DNA of 64,000 nucleotides from Parabacteroides sp. Marseille-P3160 (lineage in GTDB: Bacteria; Bacteroidota; Bacteroidia; Bacteroidales; Tannerellaceae), in assembly GCF_900162725.1 (NCBI RefSeq), contig NZ_LT799418.1:4605897-4669896 (forward strand), given 5' to 3'. Shown here in pieces: positions 11,030 through 19,791 of the stretch; position 1 is the stretch's first letter; every line of letters begins with the position of its first letter. The notes below the pieces were generated by a model. That model did no database searches, was not told the origin of the DNA, and worked only from the letters and a program-made list of their open reading frames with translations. A program made the translations under genes and the position numbers.

Positions 11030-12916
11030 ATGAAAGCGATACTATTAAACTGTTTGTTCTCTTTTCTTTTTACTTTTTCCTTATCCGCCCAATTCATCGA
11101 AGACTTCGACGGACCGTTACCCGATTCGAAATATCCCTGGCAAACGGACAGCAACCGGTTTTTCATCAATGATTCCGGGCAGTTGCAATTCACCTCTCCC
11201 AAAGGAAAGGCGGGAGAAGATGTCATTCAGGTCCCGACTACTTATTCGCCGGACATGACCTGGATGTTCGATGTTCAATTAGATTTTAATCCAAGCAATA
11301 AAAACAACTTATTGATCTATCTCTATTCAACGAATCCGGAAAGCAACCAAACCATCTACTATGTACAAGTTGGAAATAATGACGGACAAATATCCCTCTA
11401 TGAATGGGAAAAGAGTAAAAAACCATGCATCAGCGGGAGAAAAGGATTGCTCGAACAAATAGCTACAACGGTCCGTATTGTCGTCACGCTGGAAAATAAT
11501 AGAATCTGGACTCTTTATACCTGCAGGGCTGGAGAAAAGGACTTTACAAGGGAAGGCAGCCATACAAACCCTTTGACCGGTCTCAGGGAAGGAGGCAAGC
11601 TCAATATGACTTTCCGGTATGTAAAAGCGCGAATCTCCACATTCTTCATTGACCGCATCCGGGTATATAACAAATTAACGGAACTACCCGATATTTCCGA
11701 TTTACCCCTTTCTCCCTCAACGGAAGAACCGGAGCCAACCGAACCGGAAATTCCTTCGGATTTACCCGAATTAATCGGCCTCGAACCGCTCAGCAACACC
11801 GAAATCCAATTTATCTTTTCCGCTCCGGTAGACATGATGGAGGCTACCTTCTCCGTCTCCGGCATAGGCGACGCCATACGGAAGACATACGGCGCAACGC
11901 AGGCCATCGTCAACACCCGTTTCCCGGCTCCTTTAGTGTTGGGAAATGAATATACGATCGGTTGGAGCGGATTAAAGGATATGGAAGGGCATTCCATTCC
12001 GAACGACTCATGGGACGTTGTTTTCGAAGCGGAGGAAGGAGACGAACCCGGAGAACCCCAAGAGCCGGAAAACCCGGAACCGGCTCCGGTCTTGCCGGGA
12101 CAGATTATTTTCAATGAAGTCCTGCCGAATCCTTTCGCCGGAGGAAGCGAATACATTGAGTTATATAACCGCTCAGCAAAAACATTGTCATTAAACGGCC
12201 TGACTGTCGCGACCCGGAAAAGCGACGGCAGCATCGGTCCCCGTTATCCGCTAGCCAGCCTGACGGACTCCCTCCTCCCCGGCGGATATGCATTGTTGAC
12301 TAAAAGCGCTTCCGGCGTCACCGCTTTCTACGCCATCCTGTCGCCCGAATCCGTGCATGAGATAAAGCTTCCGGTCTTGGCCAACACCTCGTCCACCCTG
12401 CTTCTTTTCCGAAGTGAAGGCGAAGAAATGATCGACCAACTCAATTATTCATCCAAATGGCACACCACTCCGGTCAAAGACGCGAAAGGTGTGTCCCTCG
12501 AGCGTATCGACCCCGATAAAGAGACGCAAGACGCTTCGAACTGGATTTCCGCCACGGCCGCTTCCGGATACGGCACGCCAGGCTATCAGAACTCGGCAGA
12601 AGAAGGCAGCCCCGTCGAAGCTCCGTCGGCCAACGAGCCGGTCAGTTGGTATGAAGCCGAAGGCAAAATCGGCCTGCGCTATAGCGTGGACAAGCCCGAC
12701 TATCATTGTAAGGCTTTCATTTACGACTTATCAGGGCGCCGGATAGCGACCCTGCCGGAACAAATCCTGCAGGATACGGTGGGCGTTCTCCTTTGGGACG
12801 ACAGCGCTTTCGACGATTTTTCACTTCCTGGGTTCTATCTTTTCCGGGCCGAGCTCTGCCATCCCGAGTCAAAAAGGTTGGTTTATCATAAACTATTCCC
12901 GCATATACGGAAATAG
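11030..12916 (+). CDS. Secreted protein with a lamin-tail domain
   Basis: A 628-residue exported protein. Residues 1-20 form a signal peptide (FLFTFSLSAQ). The next about 200 residues look like a beta-sandwich of the laminin-G/concanavalin type (FIEDFDGPLPDSK onward). A Pro/Glu-rich linker follows (EEPEPTEPEIPS), then a bacterial Ig-like module (ELIGLEPLSNTEIQFIFSAP), a second Pro/Glu linker, and an LTD domain (IIFNEVLPNPFAGGSEYIE, LPGGYALLTK). The C-terminus (FIYDLSGRRIATL, LPGFYLFRAEL) resembles FlgD-like/type IX sorting domains, which would fit the PorX-like gene elsewhere in the window; this last point is inference. Function unknown; LTD proteins are often cell-surface or DNA/nuclease associated. 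Confidence 0.8.
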   Translation: MKAILLNCLFSFLFTFSLSAQFIEDFDGPLPDSKYPWQTDSNRFFINDSGQLQFTSPKGKAGEDVIQVPTTYSPDMTWMFDVQLDFNPSNKNNLLIYLYSTNPESNQTIYYVQVGNNDGQISLYEWEKSKKPCISGRKGLLEQIATTVRIVVTLENNRIWTLYTCRAGEKDFTREGSHTNPLTGLREGGKLNMTFRYVKARISTFFIDRIRVYNKLTELPDISDLPLSPSTEEPEPTEPEIPSDLPELIGLEPLSNTEIQFIFSAPVDMMEATFSVSGIGDAIRKTYGATQAIVNTRFPAPLVLGNEYTIGWSGLKDMEGHSIPNDSWDVVFEAEEGDEPGEPQEPENPEPAPVLPGQIIFNEVLPNPFAGGSEYIELYNRSAKTLSLNGLTVATRKSDGSIGPRYPLASLTDSLLPGGYALLTKSASGVTAFYAILSPESVHEIKLPVLANTSSTLLLFRSEGEEMIDQLNYSSKWHTTPVKDAKGVSLERIDPDKETQDASNWISATAASGYGTPGYQNSAEEGSPVEAPSANEPVSWYEAEGKIGLRYSVDKPDYHCKAFIYDLSGRRIATLPEQILQDTVGVLLWDDSAFDDFSLPGFYLFRAELCHPESKRLVYHKLFPHIRK

Positions 12917-12924
12917 GTCCGAAT

Positions 12925-12951
12925 CTCTACTGTCAATCAGTAGCAGTAGAG
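12925..12951. terminator. Hairpin after the lamin-tail-domain gene
   Basis: Perfect 8-bp inverted repeat CTCTACTG (12925-12932) and CAGTAGAG (12944-12951), 8 bases after the stop codon. There is no T-run, so it may be an RNA-stabilising hairpin rather than a true terminator. Confidence 0.45.
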
Positions 12952-12996
12952 CAATCGCTACATAGTGATTTATAAATATGCATCAGGGAAAACTCT

Positions 12997-13004
12997 TAGA
13001 TTTG
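12997..13004 (+). promoter_or_regulatory. Putative -7 element for the glutathione peroxidase gene
   Basis: TAGATTTG fits TAnnTTTG. If used, the transcript would carry the palindromic cluster at 13031-13105 in its 5' untranslated region. No matching -33 box was found. Confidence 0.4.
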
Positions 13005-13030
13005 CACAATAGAATATAACCAATTGTTCT

Positions 13031-13105
13031 ACCTTGGTTAGCCTGGTGACTGACCAAGGTTGGTCACCAGGTTAACCTTGGTTGACCACCTGGCTGACCT
13101 TGGTC
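13031..13105. repeat. Cluster of interleaved palindromes (CCTTGGT / CCTGGT words)
   Basis: Arms 13031-13050 and 13063-13082 form an imperfect 20-bp inverted repeat (three mismatches) around a 12-base loop; a third, related block (TGACCACCTGGCTGACCTTGG) follows directly. The word ACCTTGGT or its complement appears four times and CCTGG or its complement four times. It lies between two plus-strand genes, probably within the glutathione peroxidase leader. Confidence 0.8.
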
Positions 13106-13182
13106 GAAAATAGAATCACCACAGCTAAAACTGTTTGCTTATCTCCGATGTTATTATAAAGTAACTATAATACGAATCAAAA

Positions 13183-13725
13183 ATGAAATCATTCCTGCTT
13201 TCTTTCATTTTCTTTCTGAGTTGTATCGGTTTGACAGCGCAGGAGAAAACACTCTATGACTTCAAAGTGAAGGATATAGACGGTAATGCGTTCGATTTAT
13301 CAAGTCTTAAAGGGAAAAAAGTACTCATTGTCAACGTTGCGTCAAAATGCGGATTGACTCCCCAGTACGCACAGTTGGAAGAATTGTATAAGAAATACAA
13401 AGACCAGAACTTCGTCATCCTCGGCTTCCCCAGCAACGATTTTAAGGGGCAGGAACCAGGGACGAATGCGGAGATCAAAGAGTTTTGTTCGCTTAATTAC
13501 GGTGTCACCTTCCCGATCATGGATAAGGTCACGGTGGTAGGAGAAAAGAAAATTCCCCTCTATCAATGGCTGACAGAGAAATCAAAGAACGGACTGCTGG
13601 ATGCGGAGGTACAATGGAACTTCCAGAAATTCATGATCGACGAAAACGGACATCTGGCCGGCTTTGTGCCCCCGAAAGAAAGTCCGCTTTCCGACAAGAT
13701 CGTTCAATGGGTTGAAAGGAAGTAA
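13183..13725 (+). CDS. Glutathione peroxidase family protein, exported
   Basis: Thiol peroxidase that reduces hydrogen peroxide or lipid peroxides, in bacteria usually with thioredoxin as the reductant. The 180-residue protein starts with a signal peptide (FIFFLSCIGLTAQ), so it acts in the periplasm. Family tetrad residues are visible: cysteine in NVASKCGLTPQY (cysteine, not selenocysteine), glutamine in NDFKGQEPGTNAEI, tryptophan and asparagine in WNFQKFMID. Length beyond the signal peptide (about 160) is standard. It stands alone between the palindromic cluster and a convergent lipoprotein gene; only 12 bases separate the two stop codons. Confidence 0.9.
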   Translation: MKSFLLSFIFFLSCIGLTAQEKTLYDFKVKDIDGNAFDLSSLKGKKVLIVNVASKCGLTPQYAQLEELYKKYKDQNFVILGFPSNDFKGQEPGTNAEIKEFCSLNYGVTFPIMDKVTVVGEKKIPLYQWLTEKSKNGLLDAEVQWNFQKFMIDENGHLAGFVPPKESPLSDKIVQWVERK

Positions 13726-13737
13726 AAACGGTTTTTA

Positions 13738-15282
13738 CTACAGTTTTACCTTCTTTCCTTTTCCCTTCAGGCTCTCATTATGGAAACGATCGACTGCCGT
13801 CACCACATAATGGAAGGTGTGGTTGTGATCGTTTTTGTCGTAAGGGACAAAATAATGCAGATTACGCGTAGTCGCCACGATATGCGCCGGGTTGGAAAGA
13901 TCGATCGGTTCGCCTTTCCCGAAGCGGTAGATGACAAAGTAACGCGCCAGTTCGGGATTGAGCTCGCTCTGTTCCGCTTGCCAGTGCAATAGGTAGCCTT
14001 CCGGCGTCCATTCCCCCTTCAATTTCTTCACTTCCTCCGGAGGACGATTGTGCAGATGCGTGTAAGCCGGGATCAAAGCCGGATACCGGTGGTAATTTTG
14101 CCGTAAACTATCCGCCACGCCGCCATTGTTCCATAATAGTTCATTGGCTGGCCAGAAGCAATGCCCGCTTATATTCAACTGGCTTCGTTCCTGGCGCATT
14201 TTTTGCGTCAGTTGCCGTGCCTTCATCGTTCGCGCCACGTCCTGACCGACATAGAGAGGCCTGCCGTTCGTATGTTTGTTCCACCATTCCAGCAGAGTCG
14301 TGTAATCGGCAGCCGAATGCCCGATCTCCCAATAGATCTGCGGCATCGTGTAATCAATCCATCCCTGTTTTGCCCAATAGGTAATGTCGGCATAAAGATC
14401 GTCGTAATTCTGCAAGCCGTTCGTTTCGCTTCCGGAACCGTCCGGGGTGCTTTTCTTGTTCCTGTAAATGCCGAACGGACTGATGCCGAAGCGCACCCAA
14501 GGCTTGACCAACAGGATGGTACGTTTCAGCTCCCGGATCAATTGGTTGACATTTTCGCGTCGCCAATCTCCCCGTTGCGATTCCTTATACCCTTTGGAAA
14601 GCCCGTATTGATAGAAACTCTCGTCATCAGGGAATGACAATCCCGGCGCCGGGTAGGGATAAAAATAATCATCCATATGAATGGCGTCTACGTCATAACG
14701 CAAGACTATATCGCGGACAACCGAGCAAATAAACTGGCGGGATTCGGGCCTTCCCGGGTCGAACAGTATCTGCTTGTTATATTCCACAAACCATTCCGGA
14801 TGACGATAATAGACATGGGAAGGCGCGAAATCCGTACGTCCTCCCGTACTAACCCGGTAGGGATTCAACCAGGCATGGAACTCCATGTTCCGCCGGTGGC
14901 ATTCTTCGATCAGGAAGGCCATCGGATCGAAACCACCTTCCGGAGCGACTCCCTGCTCGCCGGTGAAAAAACGGCTGTATGGTTCGAGTTCGGAATGATA
15001 GAAGGCGTCCGCCTCGGGACGTACCTGGAAAATAATGGCATTGATTCCGCAAGATTGCAGATAGTCCAGCTTCCGCATGAAGCTCTTCTTCATCTCGGCC
15101 GGGCTCATGGACTGGTATTCGCTTTGGAAAGCGGTCTGTATCCAGGCTCCGCGGAATTCATGTTTAGCGTCTTTTCCCCTCTCCGGAGAGACCGGCTGGC
15201 GACGCGTGGCACAAGAGGTAATGACAAAAAGAAAAAGAGCAACCCATAGAAGGCTTTGGATTTTACCTGACACTCGCCTCAT
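13738..15282 (-). CDS. GH10-like (GHL10/DUF187) lipoprotein
   Basis: Predicted surface or periplasmic glycoside hydrolase-like protein, 514 residues from ATG 15282. The signal peptide ends FVITSCATR, a lipobox. The GHL10 domain begins at HEFRGAWIQTAFQSEYQSM and holds IIFQVRPEADAFY, EFHAWLNPYRV, VDAIHMDDYFYPYP and DYTMPQIYWEIG, all typical of the family; a fibronectin-like C-terminal module follows. A start 36 bases upstream would place 12 residues before the signal peptide and overlap the previous gene, so it is rejected. The ATG lies 1 base after the stop of the TPR gene, in an operon prfB-TPR-GHL10. Substrate unknown; relatives have been linked to cell-wall or host glycans. Confidence 0.85.
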   Translation of the reverse strand: MRRVSGKIQSLLWVALFLFVITSCATRRQPVSPERGKDAKHEFRGAWIQTAFQSEYQSMSPAEMKKSFMRKLDYLQSCGINAIIFQVRPEADAFYHSELEPYSRFFTGEQGVAPEGGFDPMAFLIEECHRRNMEFHAWLNPYRVSTGGRTDFAPSHVYYRHPEWFVEYNKQILFDPGRPESRQFICSVVRDIVLRYDVDAIHMDDYFYPYPAPGLSFPDDESFYQYGLSKGYKESQRGDWRRENVNQLIRELKRTILLVKPWVRFGISPFGIYRNKKSTPDGSGSETNGLQNYDDLYADITYWAKQGWIDYTMPQIYWEIGHSAADYTTLLEWWNKHTNGRPLYVGQDVARTMKARQLTQKMRQERSQLNISGHCFWPANELLWNNGGVADSLRQNYHRYPALIPAYTHLHNRPPEEVKKLKGEWTPEGYLLHWQAEQSELNPELARYFVIYRFGKGEPIDLSNPAHIVATTRNLHYFVPYDKNDHNHTFHYVVTAVDRFHNESLKGKGKKVKL

Positions 15283-15283
15283 C

Positions 15284-16243
15284 TCAATAAATTCCTCCTT
15301 TATATAGTTCGTTAACATTCAGCGGTTCGCTCTGCTCATCCGCGCCATGCGCTTTTTCCGCCAGTTCCTTTGCCTTCTGCCGATCTTCGGAGGCTTCGGA
15401 AGCATTCCCTTTCAAATCATGCACTTCCGCCCTTCTCAGGTAGGCCTGGATAAAATCGGGATTTATATCAACGGCGTCATTATACAGCTCGAGCGCTTCC
15501 TCCAACCGTCCCTGATCGACCAACAGTTCACCGACCAAAAGGGTTGCATCCCGATTGAAAGGATTCAGGTCGAGTACCTGCCGGTAATTCGCTTCCGCTT
15601 TCTCCGGTTGTTCGATGCTATGGAAGATCTTTCCTTTCAGCAGGAAAGCGGCCTCTTCCTCCGGAGTAATCGAAAGTACTTTCTCAACGTCGGCCAACGC
15701 CTTATCGGCCAACTCCTGCGAAAGCAAAACCTCCGAACGGAGCAGATACGCATCCGCAAAATCATCCTTCAGCTCCAGGCAATGGGTCAAGTCGGAAAGC
15801 GCTTCCACTGGAGAGCCCGTCAACTTACCCGCCTTGCCTTTCAGGAAATAGGCCAGATAATTGTCCGGGGCAAAGCTCAAAATATCATTGCATTCGGAAA
15901 GGGCGTCCGCCGGACGATCCAGAAGGAGCAGGAGATTGATCCGCATCGTCCGCCCCATAAGGTTTTGCGGTTCGAGCACGACCATCCTTCCGGTCGCATC
16001 CAAAGCTTTCTCCAATTCATGCGACTGCGTAAGGGCAGAAGCAAGAAAGCCCAGCGTCTCGTAATCCTCCTCGATCAGCAGCGCCTGTTCGTAGCATTTG
16101 ATTGCATAAGCAATCTGTCCCATTTGTTGCGCCCTGACTCCATCGTATTTAAATACATCAAAGTTCTTCTGATTATTCTCCTTTTCTTCCTCCTCCGTAT
16201 CCTTCGGTGAGGCAGAAAACAATGATTTAAAGAAATTTCCCAT
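15284..16243 (-). CDS. Tetratricopeptide-repeat protein
   Basis: Cytoplasmic protein of 319 residues made almost wholly of TPR units (for example QIAYAIKCYEQALLIEEDY, EALSDLTHCLELKDDFADAY, EEALELYNDAVDINPDFIQA), about seven to eight helix pairs, after a short acidic N-terminus (TEEEEKENNQK). No signal peptide is evident. TPR arrays bind other proteins; the partner cannot be told from the sequence. It lies 21 bases after prfB and 1 base before the GHL10 lipoprotein gene, so the three are probably co-transcribed. Confidence 0.85.
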   Translation of the reverse strand: MGNFFKSLFSASPKDTEEEEKENNQKNFDVFKYDGVRAQQMGQIAYAIKCYEQALLIEEDYETLGFLASALTQSHELEKALDATGRMVVLEPQNLMGRTMRINLLLLLDRPADALSECNDILSFAPDNYLAYFLKGKAGKLTGSPVEALSDLTHCLELKDDFADAYLLRSEVLLSQELADKALADVEKVLSITPEEEAAFLLKGKIFHSIEQPEKAEANYRQVLDLNPFNRDATLLVGELLVDQGRLEEALELYNDAVDINPDFIQAYLRRAEVHDLKGNASEASEDRQKAKELAEKAHGADEQSEPLNVNELYKGGIY

Positions 16244-16264
16244 GCCTGTCTCCCTCTTTTTATT

Positions 16265-17390
16265 TTATTTTTCGGCGGCTTCCTGACCGGCAAATTCCAT
16301 GAGATAGGCCTTGATAAAGCCATCGATCTTACCGTCCATCACTCCGGTGACATCCGAAGTCTGGTAGTTTGTCCGGTGATCTTTTACCCGCCGGTCGTCA
16401 AAAACGTAACTACGTATCTGGGAGCCCCATTCAATCTTTTTCTTATTGCTTTCCACCTTTTCCTTCTCAGCCAACCGGCGTTTCAGTTCCATATCATAGA
16501 GCATGGAACGCAAAAGGCGCATTGCATTTTCACGGTTATCCAACTGGGAACGGCTTTCGGTATTCTCTATCAGAATCTCACGGGTTTCGCCGGTATCCGG
16601 ATCCTTATAGTTATAACGTATCCGGACGCCGGTTTCCACTTTGTTCACATTCTGCCCGCCGGCACCTCCTGAACGGAAAGTGTCCCAAGTATAGTCCGCC
16701 GGATTGATATCTATTTCAATCGTATCGTCAACAAGAGGAGTCACAAAGACGGAGGCAAAAGAGGTCATCCGCTTCCCTTGCGCATTATAGGGTGAGACGC
16801 GCACCAAGCGGTGTACACCGTTCTCTCCTTTGAGATAACCATAAGCATAGTCGCCTTCCAACTGCATGGTAACCGATTTGATTCCGGCTTCGTCTCCTTC
16901 CTGCAAATTATTAATGGTCACTTTATAACCGTTGGCTTCCGCCCAACGCATATACATACGCATTAACATGGAAGCCCAGTCCTGGCTTTCGGTCCCTCCG
17001 GCTCCCGAATTGATTTTGAGTACGCAACTCATCTGGTCGGCTTCCTCCCGGAGCATGTTACGAAACTCCAGATTCTCGACTAAGGCAAGGGTATGCTTGT
17101 AGGTCGTTTCGACTTCTTCCTCCGAAAGAATGCCTTCTTTGGAGTATTCGAATGCCAGATTCAGTTCCTCGGCCGAATCGGAAACCTCTTTATATAATTC
17201 GATCCACTTTTTCAGGTCTTTCACAACCTTCATCTGTGTTTCGGCACGCTTGGCGTCTTCCCAAAAACCGGGATCCTGGGTGCGAAGCTCTTCTTCTTCT
17301 AATTGGATTTTCTTATTATCGATGTCAAAGGTACCTCCCCAGCGCTTCACTGCGCTCCAACACATCGTGTAGTTGGTCTACTGTAATCAT
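16265..17390 (-). CDS. prfB: Peptide chain release factor 2, with programmed +1 frameshift
   Basis: RF2 recognises UGA and UAA stop codons and releases the finished protein. The true start is ATG 17390: 21 codons (MITVDQLHDVLERSEALGRYL) lead to an in-frame UGA at 17327-17325; slipping forward one base on CUU-UGA-C gives GAC and opens the long frame (DIDNKKIQLEEEE). The total is 374 residues. The GGQ motif is present (RSGGAGGQNVNKVETG). The tripeptide region reads VSPYNAQGKR, so the stop-codon reading motif is SPY rather than the enterobacterial SPF. The long frame alone would start at ATG 17365 with a spurious N-terminus. First gene of a prfB-TPR-GHL10 operon. Confidence 0.95.
17324..17339 (-). 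promoter_or_regulatory. prfB: prfB autoregulatory frameshift site
   Basis: Minus-strand GGGAGG followed by TAC-CTT-TGA-C. This is the classic RF2 arrangement: a Shine-Dalgarno-like purine run, a slippery CTT codon and UGA followed by C. When RF2 is scarce the ribosome pauses at UGA and shifts +1. Confidence 0.93.
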
Positions 17391-17415
17391 AATTCGTTTC
17401 TTTTTTAATTTGATG

Positions 17416-17445
17416 CAAAAGTAGCTTTTTCTTCTCTCTTTCAAA
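17416..17445 (-). promoter_or_regulatory. prfB promoter
   Basis: Minus-strand TACTTTTG (17416-17423) as -7 box and TTTG (17442-17445) as -33 box, 18 bases apart. The -33 box overlaps the stop codon of the upstream acyl-CoA ligase gene. The ATG of prfB is 25 bases downstream of the -7 box. Confidence 0.7.
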
Positions 17446-19261
17446 AGTCCTTTTCCACATACATGGCATCTATTTTATCTTTATATCGTTGGGCGATCAC
17501 ATTGCGGCGCAATTTAAGAGTATCGGTCAGCTCTCCTTTTTCCATAGAAAACGGCTCCGGCAATAGCGTAAACCGTTTTATCTTTTCATAAGTGGCGAAA
17601 TCTTTCTGGTATCCCTCGATCCGGGAAAAAATCATCCGGTAGATCGCCTCCTTGGATATCAAATCAGCGCGGCCTTCATATTCGATACCATGTTCTTTGG
17701 CATATGCTTCCAGATCAGGAAAAGAAGGCACGATCAGGGCGCTCACAAATTTGCGTTCATCGGCAATTACAGCGATCTGCTCGATATAGGTATCCCCGCT
17801 AAAGCTCATTTCGATTACCTGGGGGGCGATATATTTTCCATTCGAAGTCTTATATAAATCCTTAATCCTTTCCAGGAAATAAAGGGTATCACCTTCCAGC
17901 CGGCCTGCATCACCCGTACGGAAAAAGCCGTCTTCCGTAAAAGCTTTCGCTGTTTCCGCCGGCTTTTTGTAATACTCTTTCGTTACCGTCTCCCCTTTTA
18001 CCAGGATTTCATTCGTTTCCGGATCGATTTTCACCTGGATATCCGGCATAATCGTACCGATGGAGCCGATCGTATAGTTTTTCTCGGGAAAGCAACAAAC
18101 AGTTGCTGTCGTTTCCGACAAACCATATCCGTAAACGATCGGAATATCGACCGAAATCAGGAACTCGGCGATTGTGTTGGACAAGGGCGCACCGGCTACC
18201 GGAAAAGCATTTCCTTTCTCCAATCCAAGCACTTTCTTCAAAAGAAGAAATACAGAGTGTTTGTAAAGGTAAAACTTGAATGCCAGACCGAAGGGGGCGG
18301 AAATACCCAACCGGCGATAGTTCAGATTATACTCCTTTCCTGTCTGTATCGCATTTAAAAACAGCTTCTGCATGATCTTGCCCGAATGTTCTATCTTCTG
18401 GTTCACTCCTGTATAGACTTTCTCCCAAAAACGGGGAACATTGCACATCAGCGTCGGATGGATTTCCTTCAAGGTACGCTGTATTTGATGCGGATCCTGA
18501 TTAATCGCTACCCTGACTCCTTTATGCAGGCAATAAAAGACCCATGTCTTCTCAAAAACGTGGGTAAGGGGAAGGAAAGAGACCGTAAGGTCCTTGTCCG
18601 TCACATAAGTCAGCCGTATGTCATGGATACGCATAGCTTCAAGGTAATTACGATGCGTTATCACCACCCCTTTAGGCTCTCCGGTCGTTCCCGAAGTATA
18701 AATAAGGGTGGCGATATCGTCCGGTTCGGCTTGTACGGCCCGCGCATTTGCCAGGCTTTCGGCGCTTCCATTAATACCTAAGCGGATAAAATCCTCAAAA
18801 TAAATGGAGGTTGTATCGTCAGGATATATCTTGACGGAAGGATCAAAGATAATTAATCGCTTTAATATGCCACCGTTCTCTTTTTGTACCTTAAAGGCAT
18901 TATTATATTGCAGTTGCTGACCAACAAATAAAAAATGGATATTGGCATCTTTTACGATATATTCGACCTGTTTAAATGAACTGGTTGCATACATCGGAAC
19001 AGTGACTGCACGGTTCCGGAAGGCTCCGAAATCTATATAGAGACACTGGGGCATGTTCTGTGAATAAACCCCGATATTCTCCTTTGCTTCAATTCCGTAC
19101 TCGGCCATTGCCTGGGAAGTACAAAGAATTCTTTCGGCAAACTGTAACCACGAGATCTTTATCCATTTACCCGTCGCGTCATCTCTTTGTTTCAAAGCTG
19201 TCCGGGAGCCGTACTTTTCCGCTTGTCGGAAAATTAGTTCTGCAAAATGATAATTCCTCAT
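17441..19261 (-). CDS. Long-chain fatty acid-CoA ligase (AMP-forming)
   Basis: Activates a fatty acid with ATP and couples it to coenzyme A at the membrane. The 606-residue protein has the adenylate-forming core motifs: P-loop LIYTSGTTGEPKGVVITHRN, the A5 motif YGYGLSETTATVC, and FFRTGDAGRLEGDTLYFLER with the following lysine region (KDLYKTSNGKYIAPQ). ATG 19261 is chosen because MRNYHFAELIFRQAEKYG is the usual start of the family; the frame stays open 28 codons further but that stretch overlaps the promoter. Single gene, with prfB immediately downstream. Confidence 0.9.
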   Translation of the reverse strand: MRNYHFAELIFRQAEKYGSRTALKQRDDATGKWIKISWLQFAERILCTSQAMAEYGIEAKENIGVYSQNMPQCLYIDFGAFRNRAVTVPMYATSSFKQVEYIVKDANIHFLFVGQQLQYNNAFKVQKENGGILKRLIIFDPSVKIYPDDTTSIYFEDFIRLGINGSAESLANARAVQAEPDDIATLIYTSGTTGEPKGVVITHRNYLEAMRIHDIRLTYVTDKDLTVSFLPLTHVFEKTWVFYCLHKGVRVAINQDPHQIQRTLKEIHPTLMCNVPRFWEKVYTGVNQKIEHSGKIMQKLFLNAIQTGKEYNLNYRRLGISAPFGLAFKFYLYKHSVFLLLKKVLGLEKGNAFPVAGAPLSNTIAEFLISVDIPIVYGYGLSETTATVCCFPEKNYTIGSIGTIMPDIQVKIDPETNEILVKGETVTKEYYKKPAETAKAFTEDGFFRTGDAGRLEGDTLYFLERIKDLYKTSNGKYIAPQVIEMSFSGDTYIEQIAVIADERKFVSALIVPSFPDLEAYAKEHGIEYEGRADLISKEAIYRMIFSRIEGYQKDFATYEKIKRFTLLPEPFSMEKGELTDTLKLRRNVIAQRYKDKIDAMYVEKDF

Positions 19262-19283
19262 ATTGTCCTGTATTTGGTAAATA

Positions 19284-19291
19284 CAAAAATA
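19284..19291 (-). promoter_or_regulatory. Putative -7 element for the acyl-CoA ligase gene
   Basis: Minus-strand TATTTTTG matches TAnnTTTG and lies 22 bases before the chosen ATG, which supports that start. No clear -33 box. Confidence 0.55.
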
Positions 19292-19400
19292 CACTTTTAA
19301 ACCTAATCCCGGGTTATCTCTCCATGTATTAAAGGTCATTTTCAAAGAAAAACACTCAAAACTCTTCTTTTATAGTTAATATAAATTAAATATCAGTAGC

Positions 19401-19436
19401 ATGTATTGCATAGTACAATAGTAATGCATATTTTTG
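19401..19436 (+). promoter_or_regulatory. PadR-PspC promoter with a possible PadR operator
   Basis: TATTTTTG at 19429-19436 is a -7 box 18 bases before the ATG. Just upstream, 19401-19420 contains the inverted repeat TATTG...CAATA (7-base spacer) beginning with ATGT, similar in style to PadR-type operators. It would cover the polymerase contact region and so allow self-repression; this is inference. Confidence 0.5.
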
Positions 19437-19454
19437 CATCAAAAGAATAAAGAG

Positions 19455-19787
19455 ATGAATGCGGAAAATGTAAAATCACAGATGAGAAAGGGAGCATTGG
19501 AATATTGCATCCTTTTACTTCTCAAAAAAGAACCGGCTTACACTTCCGATATTATACAGAAGTTACAAGAAGCAAAATTAATCGTGGTAGAAGGGACTCT
19601 CTATCCTCTTTTAACCCGGTTAAAAAACAGCGAACTTCTGGCATATCAGTGGGTGGAATCAACGCAGGGCCCTCCACGGAAATACTACCAATTAACCGAA
19701 AAGGGAGAAGACTTCCTGAAGGAATTGGAGATATCCTGGCAAGAATTGAATGAGACAATCGCCCATATAAAACAAGTAAATCCATAA
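19455..19787 (+). CDS. PadR family transcriptional regulator
   Basis: Small winged-helix repressor of 110 residues. MRKGALEYCILLLLKKEPAY with TSDIIQKL, then the recognition part VVEGTLYPLLTRLKNSELL and the beta wing GPPRKYYQLTEKGE are typical of short (subfamily 2) PadR proteins. ATG 19455 is chosen; a TTG at 19434 is in frame but falls inside the promoter. It ends 4 bases before the PspC-domain gene, a pairing widespread in Bacteroidota, so it most likely controls its own operon in response to envelope stress (inference). Confidence 0.9.
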   Translation: MNAENVKSQMRKGALEYCILLLLKKEPAYTSDIIQKLQEAKLIVVEGTLYPLLTRLKNSELLAYQWVESTQGPPRKYYQLTEKGEDFLKELEISWQELNETIAHIKQVNP

Positions 19788-19791
19788 ATAA

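Noticed and set aside
13031-13105. CRISPR array
   Set aside because: The repeated words are inverted and interleaved, of unequal length, with no regular spacers and no cas genes in the window.
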